Source of the DNA: Marivita sp003149565
GTDB lineage: Bacteria > Pseudomonadota > Alphaproteobacteria > Rhodobacterales > Rhodobacteraceae
DNA length: 64,000 nt
Assembly (NCBI RefSeq): GCF_965216415.1
Contig: NZ_CBDCFU010000002.1
Direction: 5' to 3' (one strand)
Positions 1-8,616 of the stretch are shown piece after piece. The notes below the pieces were generated by a model, which worked only from the letters and a program-made list of their open reading frames with translations, did no database searches and had not been told where the DNA came from. A program made the position numbers and the translations under genes. Numbering within the stretch: position 1 is the first letter of the stretch; every line of letters begins with the position of its first letter.

Positions 1-742
1 CGTCGCCTTTCTTGACGGGGATCCCCCAATCGAGATCGCGGGTGATGCCCCGGTCCTGTAGCCCGTCGCCATCGTTCAGCCATTTCTTGGCAATAGACGT
101 GGTGAGGACCGGCCAATCGGTTTTGCTGTCGATCCACTCCTGCAACTTGCCACGCATATCGGATTGGCGCAGGTAAAGGTGTTTGGTTTCGCGCACTTCG
201 AGATCGGTGGACCCCGAAATAGCCGAGCGGGGCTCGATCAAATCGGTCGGATCAAGCTGCTTGGTGCAGTTTTCGCACTGGTCGCCGCGCGCCTTGTCGT
301 AGCCGCAGTTCGGGCAGGTGCCCTCGATGTAGCGATCCGGCAGAAAGCGTTTGTCGGTATGGCTGTAGACCTGCTTTTCGCTGACTTCGCGGATCAACCC
401 CGCTTCGGCGAGACGTCCCGCAAGATGTTGGGTCAGTTTGTGGTTCTGAGGGCTGGACGAGCGGCCAAAATGGTCAAAGCTCAACCGAAAACCTTTGGCG
501 ATCTCGGCTTGCACTTTATGCATTTCCGCACAGTAATCCGCCACTGGTTTACCTGCTTTTGCGGCTGCGAGTTCTGCCGGTGTGCCGTGTTCGTCGGTGG
601 CGCAGAGAAACATCACCTCATGCCCACGTGCCCGCAGGTAGCGCGCATAGAGGTCGGCAGGCAACTGGCTGCCCACGAGGTTTCCAAGGTGCTTGATCCC
701 GTTGATGTAAGGGATTGCCGACGTGATGAGGTGCCGTGCCAT
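1..742 (-). CDS. metG: Methionyl-tRNA synthetase, N-terminal part (runs off the window)
   Basis: Charges tRNA-Met with methionine in the cytoplasm. About 247 residues are visible, starting MARHLITSAIPYINGIKHLG, which contains the class I HIGH-like motif (HLGN). A zinc-knuckle pair of Cys-x2-Cys motifs (CPNCG and CENC) follows near residues 143-160, as in zinc-containing MetRS. The start is the ATG at 740-742. The C-terminal KMSKS region lies beyond the left edge. The gene converges on nothing in the window and is followed upstream by an MFS gene on the same strand. Identification is secure from the motifs; only the length is unknown. Confidence 0.95.
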   Translation of the reverse strand, partial: MARHLITSAIPYINGIKHLGNLVGSQLPADLYARYLRARGHEVMFLCATDEHGTPAELAAAKAGKPVADYCAEMHKVQAEIAKGFRLSFDHFGRSSSPQNHKLTQHLAGRLAEAGLIREVSEKQVYSHTDKRFLPDRYIEGTCPNCGYDKARGDQCENCTKQLDPTDLIEPRSAISGSTDLEVRETKHLYLRQSDMRGKLQEWIDSKTDWPVLTTSIAKKWLNDGDGLQDRGITRDLDWGIPVKKGD

Positions 743-812
743 ATCTTCTGCGCCTGCTTTGTCACTGAGGTTTGCGTCGCTTTAACGGATCACTGCCCCA
801 AGTGCCAGAGGA

Positions 813-2033
813 TCAGTCCTTTTCCCGACTGGATCGCATCAGGCGACCGATGAGGAAAGACGTACGCGGCGCGTAGACATAGGGCGTTTTTTGGTGGCTG
901 GGGCGGGCGCGCATCCTGATCAGCCCGAATACAACCAGTACTGCGTGACCCACCGCGATCATTGCAAAGAGTGCGGGTGGGCCAAAGAGCCCCATAAGTA
1001 ATGATGCGAGATAGGGGGCGGCGATTGCGCCAGTCGCGTACCAGAACATAAGCGCAGCCGAGAGCTCGACCCTTTCGCTTGAGTTTGCAAAGTCATGCGC
1101 GTGCGCTGCGGCGACCGAATAGATCGGGAAGGTGGTCAGTCCGAAGATCATTGCTGTAATGAACACACCAGAGGTTGGCAGACCTGTCAGCGTGGCAGTC
1201 AGCACGCATGAGGCGATTGCGGCAACGGACAGCCAGATGAGCACCCAACGGCGGTCGTATTTGTCGGCCAGCCATCCGACCGGATATTGCGCCAAAGCGC
1301 CGCCAGCAACAAACGCAGCCATGAAGAGAGCTATCTGGTCGAGCGCAAGGCCGACACCTTGTCCGTAGACTGGACCCACCATTCGGAAAGATGCGGACGA
1401 AATCGCGGCAACGATTACGCCGGCGGCGGCCAGTGGTGATCGGGTGACCGCCAGCATCGGGCGCAGGCGGGGTGCGTCAGGCGTTTCCGGCTGTGGTCGC
1501 GTGGTCAGAGCCATTGGCAAGAGCGCAGCGCAACAGAGGATCGCCAGCACATTGTAGCTGACATAAGCCGCTGGGGTCAGAACGCCGATCAGAAGCTGCG
1601 CGACCAGCGACGCGCCCATATCCGCGATTCGGTACAGGCCCATCGCACGGCCGCGGGTTTCATTGGTCACCTCTGCCTGAAGCCATGCTTCGATCACGGT
1701 GTAACAGCCTGCGACACATATGCCCGTGCCGATGCGCATAAGCGCCCATGCATTCGGATCCGGCAGCATCATATGGCCGAGAAGCCCGATTGCACCCAGT
1801 GCCGTGAAGGCGGAAAACGCTCGGGCATGACCGACGGATCCCATCAGCCTGGGGGCCCACCAGCAGCCGACGAAAAAGCCGACGAAGTGCGCTGAACCAA
1901 GCAGGCCAATCTCTGCCGTGGTAAAATCCAGCGTGATGCCTGAGATCGCATCGAGAGGTCCAACACCACCCGAAGACAGCTGTAGTAGGGCAACTGACAG
2001 GAAGAGGGCAGCAAAGGACAGGGGAAGACGCAT
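813..2033 (-). CDS. MFS transporter, YcaD-like
   Basis: Predicted inner-membrane major facilitator of 406 residues with about 12 hydrophobic segments and no obvious soluble domain. The N-terminus is a membrane segment (MRLPLSFAALFLSVALLQLS), and a cytoplasmic loop near residue 185 separates two six-helix halves. Motifs such as GRAMGLYRIADMGASL and PVGWLADKYDRR (the MFS loop signature in the second half) are visible. The pattern resembles the YcaD group of small-molecule exporters. The substrate cannot be read from the sequence. It is transcribed towards metG with a 70-base gap. Confidence 0.85.
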   Translation of the reverse strand: MRLPLSFAALFLSVALLQLSSGGVGPLDAISGITLDFTTAEIGLLGSAHFVGFFVGCWWAPRLMGSVGHARAFSAFTALGAIGLLGHMMLPDPNAWALMRIGTGICVAGCYTVIEAWLQAEVTNETRGRAMGLYRIADMGASLVAQLLIGVLTPAAYVSYNVLAILCCAALLPMALTTRPQPETPDAPRLRPMLAVTRSPLAAAGVIVAAISSASFRMVGPVYGQGVGLALDQIALFMAAFVAGGALAQYPVGWLADKYDRRWVLIWLSVAAIASCVLTATLTGLPTSGVFITAMIFGLTTFPIYSVAAAHAHDFANSSERVELSAALMFWYATGAIAAPYLASLLMGLFGPPALFAMIAVGHAVLVVFGLIRMRARPSHQKTPYVYAPRTSFLIGRLMRSSREKD

Positions 2034-2123
2034 GCAGCTTTTTGAAAACCGATTGCCAGTGCACGTCCACTGTTAATTCGACTTATTACGTCGTTTTCTG
2101 CTCTTGTAGAAAGTGTCTTGGCT

Positions 2124-2600
2124 TTAGTCTGTGGCGTATTGCTCGAGGACTGTATCCACCATGGCATAGGTCTGTGGCATGAACCGCCCCTTCGGTTTCG
2201 TCTCGACCCACCATGCCCGCGCCCCCTTGTTGTTCAGCAGATCGCGCAGCAGACTGTGAAGCGCCCCTTCCATTCCGACCAGCTTGGTTGGAATGGTGTC
2301 ATTGTGTTTGGCGAAATTGCCGATGATGTGAATGCCTTGTTCAAGATACATTCCGAAAGCGCGCTTTTCGGCCGGCGTCAGAGCGTGATAGTCCTGTTCT
2401 GCACGTTCCAGAAATTCTGAAAATTCGATATTGCTGCTCAGGCCTTTGAAGGTGCTCAGGCTTTCCAATAAATCACGCCAGTTTGCGAGTTCGGATTGTT
2501 TGCGGTTTTGGCGCAGTTCATAGGCCAGAAAGATCAGCGACAGGATCACGCCAATCGCGGCAAGGATATCTGCGATTGGGGCAAGCTGACTAAGCGACAT
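2124..2600 (-). CDS. Small membrane-anchored protein of unknown function
   Basis: Predicted 158 residues. I chose the ATG at 2598-2600 (MSLSQLAPIADILAAIG) because the longer reading adds an Arg/His-rich stretch that belongs to the overlapping upstream gene. One N-terminal transmembrane helix (about residues 8-25) is followed by a charged, probably cytoplasmic helical region with NRKQSELANWRDLLESL. The C-terminal part is rich in aromatic residues. I do not recognise a named domain. The start overlaps the end of the ImuA-like gene by 11 bases, so the two are probably co-transcribed. Confidence 0.7.
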   Translation of the reverse strand: MSLSQLAPIADILAAIGVILSLIFLAYELRQNRKQSELANWRDLLESLSTFKGLSSNIEFSEFLERAEQDYHALTPAEKRAFGMYLEQGIHIIGNFAKHNDTIPTKLVGMEGALHSLLRDLLNNKGARAWWVETKPKGRFMPQTYAMVDTVLEQYATD

Positions 2601-3273
2601 TGGGCTGCTCCTTTGGGCCGAGCGTAGTGTATTCCTCCTTGTCCGGTAAAGCGGATGATGACGTCGGTGAAGGTGCGCAAGGCGCAAGACCGGATGGGCC
2701 AAACGTCATCAGCCAATTACGGGGCGGGGCCATGCGGGCGCGTAGGCGGCTCAGCGTCCAGTGGCCTGCGCCATTGTGATGGGCTGGCTCCAGCGACCAG
2801 CGGGTTTCGATTCCCGGCGCACCGCCTTCACCTGGAGTCAAAAGCAAAGCCAGAGGGTGGAACGCTCCTGCTCCACAGCCCGCCTCTGCAGCCAGATGCA
2901 ATCGGCGGATACGCACCATCGTAGGGGCGGCGGTCATATCTCCGACCACGACGGGTGCGTGCCCGTCACGGAGGGCTTCTTCCATTGTCCAGAGCAGCAT
3001 GTCCCTCTTGGCCGCTTCCACAAACAGAACATGACCGGGCGTGATGTGATCGGCGATGGCGTCGGGGGAAATGAATTCAGCCGAGTCCTGCAGCGTGATC
3101 CAGACAAGTGGACCCCCTAATCGTGCTGCAAGAGACAAGGCCAACGTGTACCGTGCCGCGCCGCAGAGTTCATGCACGCGGCCCAGCCGTAGGGCGATTT
3201 CCGGATCGCCAAGCGTAACTGTGGGGGCAGGGCGATGTGGACGCCTTGACAGGAGGGCAGCGGCACTTTGCAT
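2590..3273 (-). CDS. ImuA-like protein (RecA-fold accessory factor of mutagenic repair)
   Basis: 227 residues with the layout of alphaproteobacterial ImuA proteins: a VHELCGAARYTLAL segment, a central ITPGHVLFVEAAKRDMLLW block, and a C-terminal TRWSLEPAHH segment. ImuA works with ImuB and DnaE2 in SOS-induced translesion synthesis in many alphaproteobacteria. Here no imuB or dnaE2 follows; the next gene is a small membrane protein. The assignment is from overall sequence character rather than a catalytic motif, because the Walker-type lysine is not obvious. It could be a diverged orphan paralogue. Confidence 0.5.
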   Translation of the reverse strand: MQSAAALLSRRPHRPAPTVTLGDPEIALRLGRVHELCGAARYTLALSLAARLGGPLVWITLQDSAEFISPDAIADHITPGHVLFVEAAKRDMLLWTMEEALRDGHAPVVVGDMTAAPTMVRIRRLHLAAEAGCGAGAFHPLALLLTPGEGGAPGIETRWSLEPAHHNGAGHWTLSRLRARMAPPRNWLMTFGPSGLAPCAPSPTSSSALPDKEEYTTLGPKEQPNVA

Positions 3274-3388
3274 GTCGGGAATTTTGCATGTTCTTATTTT
3301 GTTCTCAAGAGATTCGTCGCATATCGCGCGTGAAGCCTTGCTTCGGACCGGTGCTATTGCTCTTTTGCGTCAGAGATTTGCTCCCGTC

Positions 3389-4180
3389 ATGAGGACAAGA
3401 CACACTGTGATCCCGATATTGCGCGCCTCACTAATACTGGTCTGGTTGGCGCTGCCCGCAAAAGCCGATGATCTCACCGTGTTTGCTGCCGCCTCGCTTG
3501 GTGATGCAATGAACGCGCTGGCGACGCTTTGGACGAAGGAAACAGGACAGGACATAACCCTTGTTCTGGCAGGAAGTTCGACCCTCGCCAGACAAGTCGA
3601 TGCGGGCGCGCCCGCCGATGTTATGGTGTCGGCAAATGACGCGTGGATGGATTGGCTTGTCGAACAGGGACGGGTTGAGGTGGAGAGCAGGGTCGATGTG
3701 GCCTCCAACCGTCTTGTGATTGTGGCATATGATCCGGCAGCAGCCAGCCGCGACATTATCACGGCTCAGACTGACATCGTTGGCGAATTGGGGGCCGAAG
3801 GGCGATTGGCCATCGCGTTGCCCGAGGCTGTGCCCGCAGGCATATATGCCAAAACGGCGCTGACCCATCTCGGGTTGTGGGACGGTCTAAGCGCCCGATT
3901 GGCGCCCACTGACAATGTGCGTGCCGCCCTTGCGCTTGTGGCGCTGGGCGAAGCCCCGTTGGGCGTGGTATATGCAACCGACGCACAGTCAGACCGCCGC
4001 GTGGTCATCGCTGGAGTACTTCCCGACGACAGCCATCCGCAGATCCGTTATCCGGCCGCGGTTGTCTCTGATTCTAGGAACGCCCCTGCTGCAACTCGCT
4101 TTGTTGCGTGGTTGGCAGATGAAGCGGCACAAGAGATTTTTGCTCGGTTTGGTTTTCTGCCTATTGGTCCAGGCGAATGA
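3389..4180 (+). CDS. modA: Molybdate ABC transporter, periplasmic binding protein
   Basis: Captures molybdate in the periplasm for ModBC. Predicted 263 residues; the chosen ATG gives a signal peptide (MRTRHTVIPILRASLILVWL, cleavage after AKA). The mature protein begins DDLTVFAAASLGDAMNALAT, and the AASL segment is the ligand-loop hallmark of ModA, followed by AGSSTLARQ and GAPADVMVSAN. Further upstream in-frame starts would overlap the divergent ImuA-like gene. The stop overlaps modB by four bases (ATGA), giving a tight modABC operon. No recognisable ModE palindrome was seen upstream. Confidence 0.93.
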   Translation: MRTRHTVIPILRASLILVWLALPAKADDLTVFAAASLGDAMNALATLWTKETGQDITLVLAGSSTLARQVDAGAPADVMVSANDAWMDWLVEQGRVEVESRVDVASNRLVIVAYDPAAASRDIITAQTDIVGELGAEGRLAIALPEAVPAGIYAKTALTHLGLWDGLSARLAPTDNVRAALALVALGEAPLGVVYATDAQSDRRVVIAGVLPDDSHPQIRYPAAVVSDSRNAPAATRFVAWLADEAAQEIFARFGFLPIGPGE

Positions 4181-4875
4181 TCGATTGGCTGGGACCGGAT
4201 GAATGGCAGGCGGTCGCACTGTCGCTTAAAGTCTCGTTATGGGCAACGCTGCTCAGTCTTCCTTTTGGCTTGATATGCGCCCTTGCATTGGCCAGAGGGC
4301 GCTTCTTTGGTCGTGAAGTCCTGAATTGGCTGGTGCATTTACCGCTTGTCCTGCCGCCGGTTGTCACCGGATACCTGCTGCTTTTGGGGTTTGGTCGGCA
4401 AGGACCCATCGGATCATTGTTGGACAGCCTATTCGGCATCACGCTCGCCTTCCAGTGGACGGGGGCGGCGCTTGCGGCGTCGATCATGGCTTTTCCCCTG
4501 ATGGTGAGGGCGATGCGTTTGGCCATCGAAGCGGTGGACCCCAAGCTGGAAGAAGCGGCTGCCACGCTCGGAGCCAGCAGGCTCAGGGTGTTCAGCACTG
4601 TAACTCTGCCCCTGATCCTGCCGGGGATCATCGCGGGGGTGGTGCTGGCCTTTGCCAAGGCAATGGGTGAATTCGGCGCAACGATTACCTTCGTTTCGAA
4701 TATTCCCGGCGAAACACGCACCGTGCCCTCTGCAATCTATGCGTTTTTGCAAGTGCCGGGTGGTGAAAGCAGTGCGCTCCGGCTTGTGGGCGTCGCAGTC
4801 GCCATCGCGATTGGCGCGCTGATACTGTCGGAGTGGCTTTCTCGGAAAATCGCACACCGGATATCAGGAACATGA
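4177..4875 (+). CDS. modB: Molybdate ABC transporter permease
   Basis: 232-residue inner-membrane permease with about five or six helices. The cytoplasmic EAA loop (EAAATLGASRLRVFSTVTLP) that docks on ModC is clear near residues 125-145. The segment MGEFGATITFVSNIPGETRT is typical of ModB and CysT/W-type permeases. It overlaps modA by four bases and modC by four bases, so the three are translated as a coupled unit. The molybdate assignment rests on its neighbours, because ModB alone resembles tungstate permeases. Confidence 0.93.
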   Translation: MIDWLGPDEWQAVALSLKVSLWATLLSLPFGLICALALARGRFFGREVLNWLVHLPLVLPPVVTGYLLLLGFGRQGPIGSLLDSLFGITLAFQWTGAALAASIMAFPLMVRAMRLAIEAVDPKLEEAAATLGASRLRVFSTVTLPLILPGIIAGVVLAFAKAMGEFGATITFVSNIPGETRTVPSAIYAFLQVPGGESSALRLVGVAVAIAIGALILSEWLSRKIAHRISGT

Positions 4876-5969
4876 GTCTATCGGTTGATATTCGGCGCTC
4901 GCTTGGCGGGTTTGATCTCCACACGACGTTCGACGCCCCTGAGGGCGTCACGGTGCTTTTTGGCCGTTCCGGCAGCGGAAAAACGTCTGTGGTCAAGTCC
5001 GTCGCGGGTTTGGTGACACCCCAGCAGGGAAAAATCACAGTAAACGGTCGGGTTCTTTTCGATAGAGAGACGCATACGGATTTGCCCGTCCACAAGCGGC
5101 GGTTGGGATACGTTTTTCAAGACAGCCGTCTTTTTCCCCACCTGAGCGTGCGGGACAACCTGTGTTACGCCGCCCGTGTCAGCAGTCGAGGTGCGACAGA
5201 TCCAAGGCAGGTTGGCGATTTGCTTGGCATCTCGCATCTTCTGGATCGCCGTCCCCATTCCCTTTCCGGCGGTGAGGCGCAGCGAGTCGCGATCGGTCGC
5301 GCTCTCTTGTCGGCGCCGGACATGCTCTTGATGGATGAACCGCTGGCTTCGCTCGATGGGCCACGCAAGGCAGAAATTCTGCCCTACCTTGAAACCCTAA
5401 GGCGCGAGACTGGACTGTCGATCCTCTACGTGACCCACAACATGGCCGAGGTGGCGCGACTTGCGACGCATATCGTGTTGATCGACGAGGGACGCGTTGT
5501 GCGCTCTGGCGCACCCGAAGAGGTGTTGACCGATCCCGATATGGTGCGATTGCTGGGTATCCGGGATGCCGGTGCGGTTTTATCGGCCATAGTTGCAGAG
5601 CATCTTCCAGATGGCCTCAGCGCTCTGGCGATCTCGGCTGGTAAGCTTTTTCTACCGGCCGTGGATGCGCCAGTCGGAGCCAAACTGCGGGTGCGTATCC
5701 TTGCGCAAGACGTGATTCTTGCACGCTCGCGCCCAGAAGGACTGTCTGCGCTCAACATCCTGCCCGTGCGGGTGCTTGCGGTTCGTCGCGGTGAGGGACC
5801 GGGCGTGATCGTACAGCTGCAGGCCGGAGAGGATCGTTTGCTGGCCCGCATCACCCGACGCAGTGCTGACGCTCTTGGCATCGTTGAAGGGGCAGACTGT
5901 TTCGCAGTCATGAAATCGGTGGCGGTATCGCAAACGGATATCGCGGTTGGCTTGCAGACCGGACTTTAG
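4872..5969 (+). CDS. modC: Molybdate ABC transporter ATPase
   Basis: 365-residue ATPase that powers molybdate import. Walker A (GRSGSGKTS, residues 31-39), signature LSGGEAQRVAIGRALL, and Walker B LLMDEPLASLD are all intact. The C-terminal third contains a Mop/TOBE-like domain (about residues 290-355), which in ModC binds molybdate and can down-regulate transport. I used the ATG at 4872 rather than the longer reading because it overlaps the modB stop as ATGA and begins with the normal first strand (MSLSVDIRRSLGGFDL). Confidence 0.94.
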   Translation: MSLSVDIRRSLGGFDLHTTFDAPEGVTVLFGRSGSGKTSVVKSVAGLVTPQQGKITVNGRVLFDRETHTDLPVHKRRLGYVFQDSRLFPHLSVRDNLCYAARVSSRGATDPRQVGDLLGISHLLDRRPHSLSGGEAQRVAIGRALLSAPDMLLMDEPLASLDGPRKAEILPYLETLRRETGLSILYVTHNMAEVARLATHIVLIDEGRVVRSGAPEEVLTDPDMVRLLGIRDAGAVLSAIVAEHLPDGLSALAISAGKLFLPAVDAPVGAKLRVRILAQDVILARSRPEGLSALNILPVRVLAVRRGEGPGVIVQLQAGEDRLLARITRRSADALGIVEGADCFAVMKSVAVSQTDIAVGLQTGL

Positions 5970-6008
5970 CCGCTACTTTGCGCGCAACCGAAGTTGAAGG
6001 AACGCGCG

Positions 6009-7052
6009 ATGAAGATGAACCGACTGGGCAGAACCGATCTGATGGTGTCCGAGCTGTGCCTGGGCACGATGACCTATGGCAATCAGACACCAGAGACAGA
6101 TGCCCATACCCAAATGGATATGTCTTTGGATGCCGGCATCAACTTTATCGACGCGGCGGAAATGTACCCGGTCAATCCCATCGCCAAGGAAACCATCGGT
6201 CTCACCGAAGAAATCCTTGGCAATTGGTTCCAGAAATCAGGGCGGCGCAATGATTGGATACTGGCGACCAAGCACTCCGGTGAAGGTATGCAATACGTGC
6301 GCGATGGGGCGCCAATTTCAAGCGACACCATTCCCGGCGCCGTAGAGGGGTCGCTGAAACGTCTCAAGACGGATCATATCGACCTCTACCAGCTGCACTG
6401 GCCCAATCGCGGGTCTTACATGTTCCGTCAGAACTGGACCTTTGATGCGACGTCACAAGACCGCAAAGAGACCCTGCAGAACATGGCAGATGTCCTTGGC
6501 GCGCTGGGCCGCGAGATCGAGAAAGGCCGCATTCGGCACATCGGCCTTTCGAATGAAAGCGCGTGGGGCACGATGATGTGGCTGCAGGTCGCGCAGGCAA
6601 TGGCGGGGCCGCGTATGGAAAGCATCCAGAACGAATATTCCCTGATGTGCCGCATGGCTGATACGGATCTGGCTGAGGTGATGGTGCATGAAGAAGTGTC
6701 GCTCTTGCCATTCTCACCTCTGGCGGCGGGCTTGTTGACCGGCAAGTATCAGAACGGTGCCGTCCCCGAAGGATCCCGCATGGCGATCAACGGCAATCTG
6801 GGCGGTCGCAAGACAGACCGAGCGTTTGAGGCCGTCGACGCCTATGCCAAGGTCGCGCGGGATGCGGACCTTGATCTTGCTCTGATGGCGCTCGTGTGGT
6901 CTGCGCAACGTCCGTTTGTGGCTTCGTCAATCTTTGGGGCCACAACGGCGGATCAGTTGGCGCATCTTTTGAAAGCTGTGGATATGAGCCTCGGTGAAGA
7001 TGTCTTGACAGCGATCGACGAGACGCATCGTCAGCATCCGATGCCCTACTAA
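6009..7052 (+). CDS. Aldo/keto reductase, Tas-like
   Basis: 347-residue cytoplasmic NADPH-dependent oxidoreductase of the AKR superfamily, with a TIM-barrel fold. The catalytic tetrad is visible: Asp and Tyr in INFIDAAEMYP, Lys in ILATKHSGEG, and His in DLYQLHWPN. Length and the long loop after the histidine resemble Tas rather than short sugar reductases. A Shine-Dalgarno-like GAAGGA lies eight bases before the ATG at 6009. A TTG five codons upstream is less likely. The physiological substrate is unknown. It is probably a single-gene unit 39 bases after modC. Confidence 0.88.
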   Translation: MKMNRLGRTDLMVSELCLGTMTYGNQTPETDAHTQMDMSLDAGINFIDAAEMYPVNPIAKETIGLTEEILGNWFQKSGRRNDWILATKHSGEGMQYVRDGAPISSDTIPGAVEGSLKRLKTDHIDLYQLHWPNRGSYMFRQNWTFDATSQDRKETLQNMADVLGALGREIEKGRIRHIGLSNESAWGTMMWLQVAQAMAGPRMESIQNEYSLMCRMADTDLAEVMVHEEVSLLPFSPLAAGLLTGKYQNGAVPEGSRMAINGNLGGRKTDRAFEAVDAYAKVARDADLDLALMALVWSAQRPFVASSIFGATTADQLAHLLKAVDMSLGEDVLTAIDETHRQHPMPY

Positions 7053-7070
7053 ACCTCTCTTGATTTCTTT

Positions 7071-7400
7071 TTAGCGCGCGGCCCCGATCCCGGCGAGGGC
7101 CGCGATTAGCAGGACAAGTCATGCGGATCCGGGGATGAGGATGCCTCACATGTCAGGGAAACCGACATAGACAGCTGACATCTCGGTACGTTCCACCGGT
7201 TTGACCGTGAGCAGTAATTGCGTCCGCAGGCCAGTCAGCAGCTAAGCGATGCCAATCATGAAAGTGATCTGAGAGACGAATGCGTCGTCTCGCAGCGCCT
7301 TATACATCCGCAGCGTAAAGGCCGATTTGAGGATGCGCCGAGCGTGCCAGTCTTGACTTTGGTATCGTGGTCCAAAAATGCCCGCCCAGCCAAGTCATGC
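7071..7400 (-). pseudogene. Decayed C-terminal end of a membrane protein (MFS-like)
   Basis: Reading the minus strand in one frame gives a continuous, protein-like stretch ending ERTEMSAVYVGFPDM, stop, GILIPGSA, stop, LVLLIAALAGIGAAR, stop at 7071-7073. Another in-frame stop lies upstream, after ITFMIGIA, and a further one near 7395. The hydrophobic runs and the RTEMSAVY segment look like the last helices of an MFS-type permease, but I cannot name the family with certainty. No start or N-terminal half is found, so this is a gene remnant. It accounts for most of the gap between the reductase and the CoA-enzyme gene. Confidence 0.5.
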
Positions 7401-7482
7401 ATTGCCGAAAGCGACCCAATGTCGTTTTCTATATCTGACAGCTTCTGTGACCGCCGGACGCTTCGACTTCGAAAGGAAGGCT

Positions 7483-8616
7483 ATGCCCAAAGAGAAACCC
7501 TTGGCCGGTATCCGAATTGTCGAAGTCGAAGGCATCGGTCCAGGCCCCTTCGCGGCGATGATGCTGGCGGATCTGGGCGCTGACGTCATCGTGGTACATC
7601 GCCCGCGCTCTGGCCCCGTTGTTGGTCTCAAAGACCGCCCGGTGATCAATCGTGGCAAGCGATCGCTGGTGCTCGACCTGAAATCCGAGGCGGATCGAAA
7701 GGTTTTTCTTGCACTCGTCGCGCAGGCAGACGGTCTCATCGAAGGGTTTCGCCCGGGTGTGATGGAGCGTCTCGGTCTTGGTCCCGAGATTTGCCATAAC
7801 GTGAACCCGCGTTTGGTCTATGGGCGGATGACGGGATGGGGGCAGGAGGGACCTTTAGCCGATCGGGCAGGTCACGACTTGAATTATATTTCCCTGGCGG
7901 GTGCGCTTTGGCCAGCGGCCCTTGATGAAGAAAGGCCGTCTGCGTCGCCCACATTGATTGGTGATATCGGCGGAGGTGCACTTTATCTTGTGGCGGGGAT
8001 GCTCGCAGGGATTCTGGCGGCAGGGCGCAGCGGGAAAGGCACTGTGGTGGATGCTGCAATCTATGACGGCGCCGCGCATATGCAGAACCTTCTGATGTCA
8101 ATTGCGGGCAGCGTCGAAGAAGGCCCGACGGCGCAAGCCAATCCGCTTGTCGGGGCGCACTGGTCTCGGACTTATCGCTGTGCTGACGGTGGCCACATCA
8201 GCGTGCAGTGTCTCGAGCCAAAATTTTATGTGATTTTCCTGGAAAAGCTTGGGCTTGCGGAGGATTTGGATTTCGCAGCCAACCAATTCAATCAAGAGGC
8301 TTGGCCGAGGCTGTCAGCGCGCTTGTCCAGTCTTTTCTCAGAGCATTCTCGATCCTATTGGGAAAAAGTCTTTGAAGACACTGACGCCTGTGTCGCCCCT
8401 GTGCTCTCGCCCCGCGAAGCGTTTGCGCATCCTCAGAATGTTGCGCGCCAGACATGGTTGGATACCGACGATGGTCTTCAAGCCGCTGCCGCGCCGCGGT
8501 TCGATGGCAAAGCGCCCGAGCCCCCCGGTGCTGTCCGTAACAGAGGGCAGGATACAGTAGCCATCCTTGCTGCGCTTGATAAGGACAAAGAATGGCCCGC
8601 AAAAAGCGAAGCCTGA
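7483..8616 (+). CDS. CaiB/BaiF-family enzyme, alpha-methylacyl-CoA racemase type
   Basis: 377 residues. The segment GHDLNYISLAGAL carries the His, and LIGDIGGGALYL carries the Asp, of the proton-shuttle pair known from alpha-methylacyl-CoA racemase. Family CoA-transferases use the Asp as a CoA carrier instead, so racemase is the better call. The expected role is epimerising 2-methyl-branched acyl-CoA esters for beta-oxidation. The start at 7483 follows a good GAAAGGAAGG ribosome site; the longer reading runs into the pseudogene region. The stop abuts the stop of the convergent XRE gene with no gap. Confidence 0.87.
   Translation: MPKEKPLAGIRIVEVEGIGPGPFAAMMLADLGADVIVVHRPRSGPVVGLKDRPVINRGKRSLVLDLKSEADRKVFLALVAQADGLIEGFRPGVMERLGLGPEICHNVNPRLVYGRMTGWGQEGPLADRAGHDLNYISLAGALWPAALDEERPSASPTLIGDIGGGALYLVAGMLAGILAAGRSGKGTVVDAAIYDGAAHMQNLLMSIAGSVEEGPTAQANPLVGAHWSRTYRCADGGHISVQCLEPKFYVIFLEKLGLAEDLDFAANQFNQEAWPRLSARLSSLFSEHSRSYWEKVFEDTDACVAPVLSPREAFAHPQNVARQTWLDTDDGLQAAAAPRFDGKAPEPPGAVRNRGQDTVAILAALDKDKEWPAKSEA

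Noticed and set aside
164..853. Plus-strand open frame of 229 codons
   Set aside because: It is antisense to metG, whose motifs are clear; composition is that of a shadow frame.
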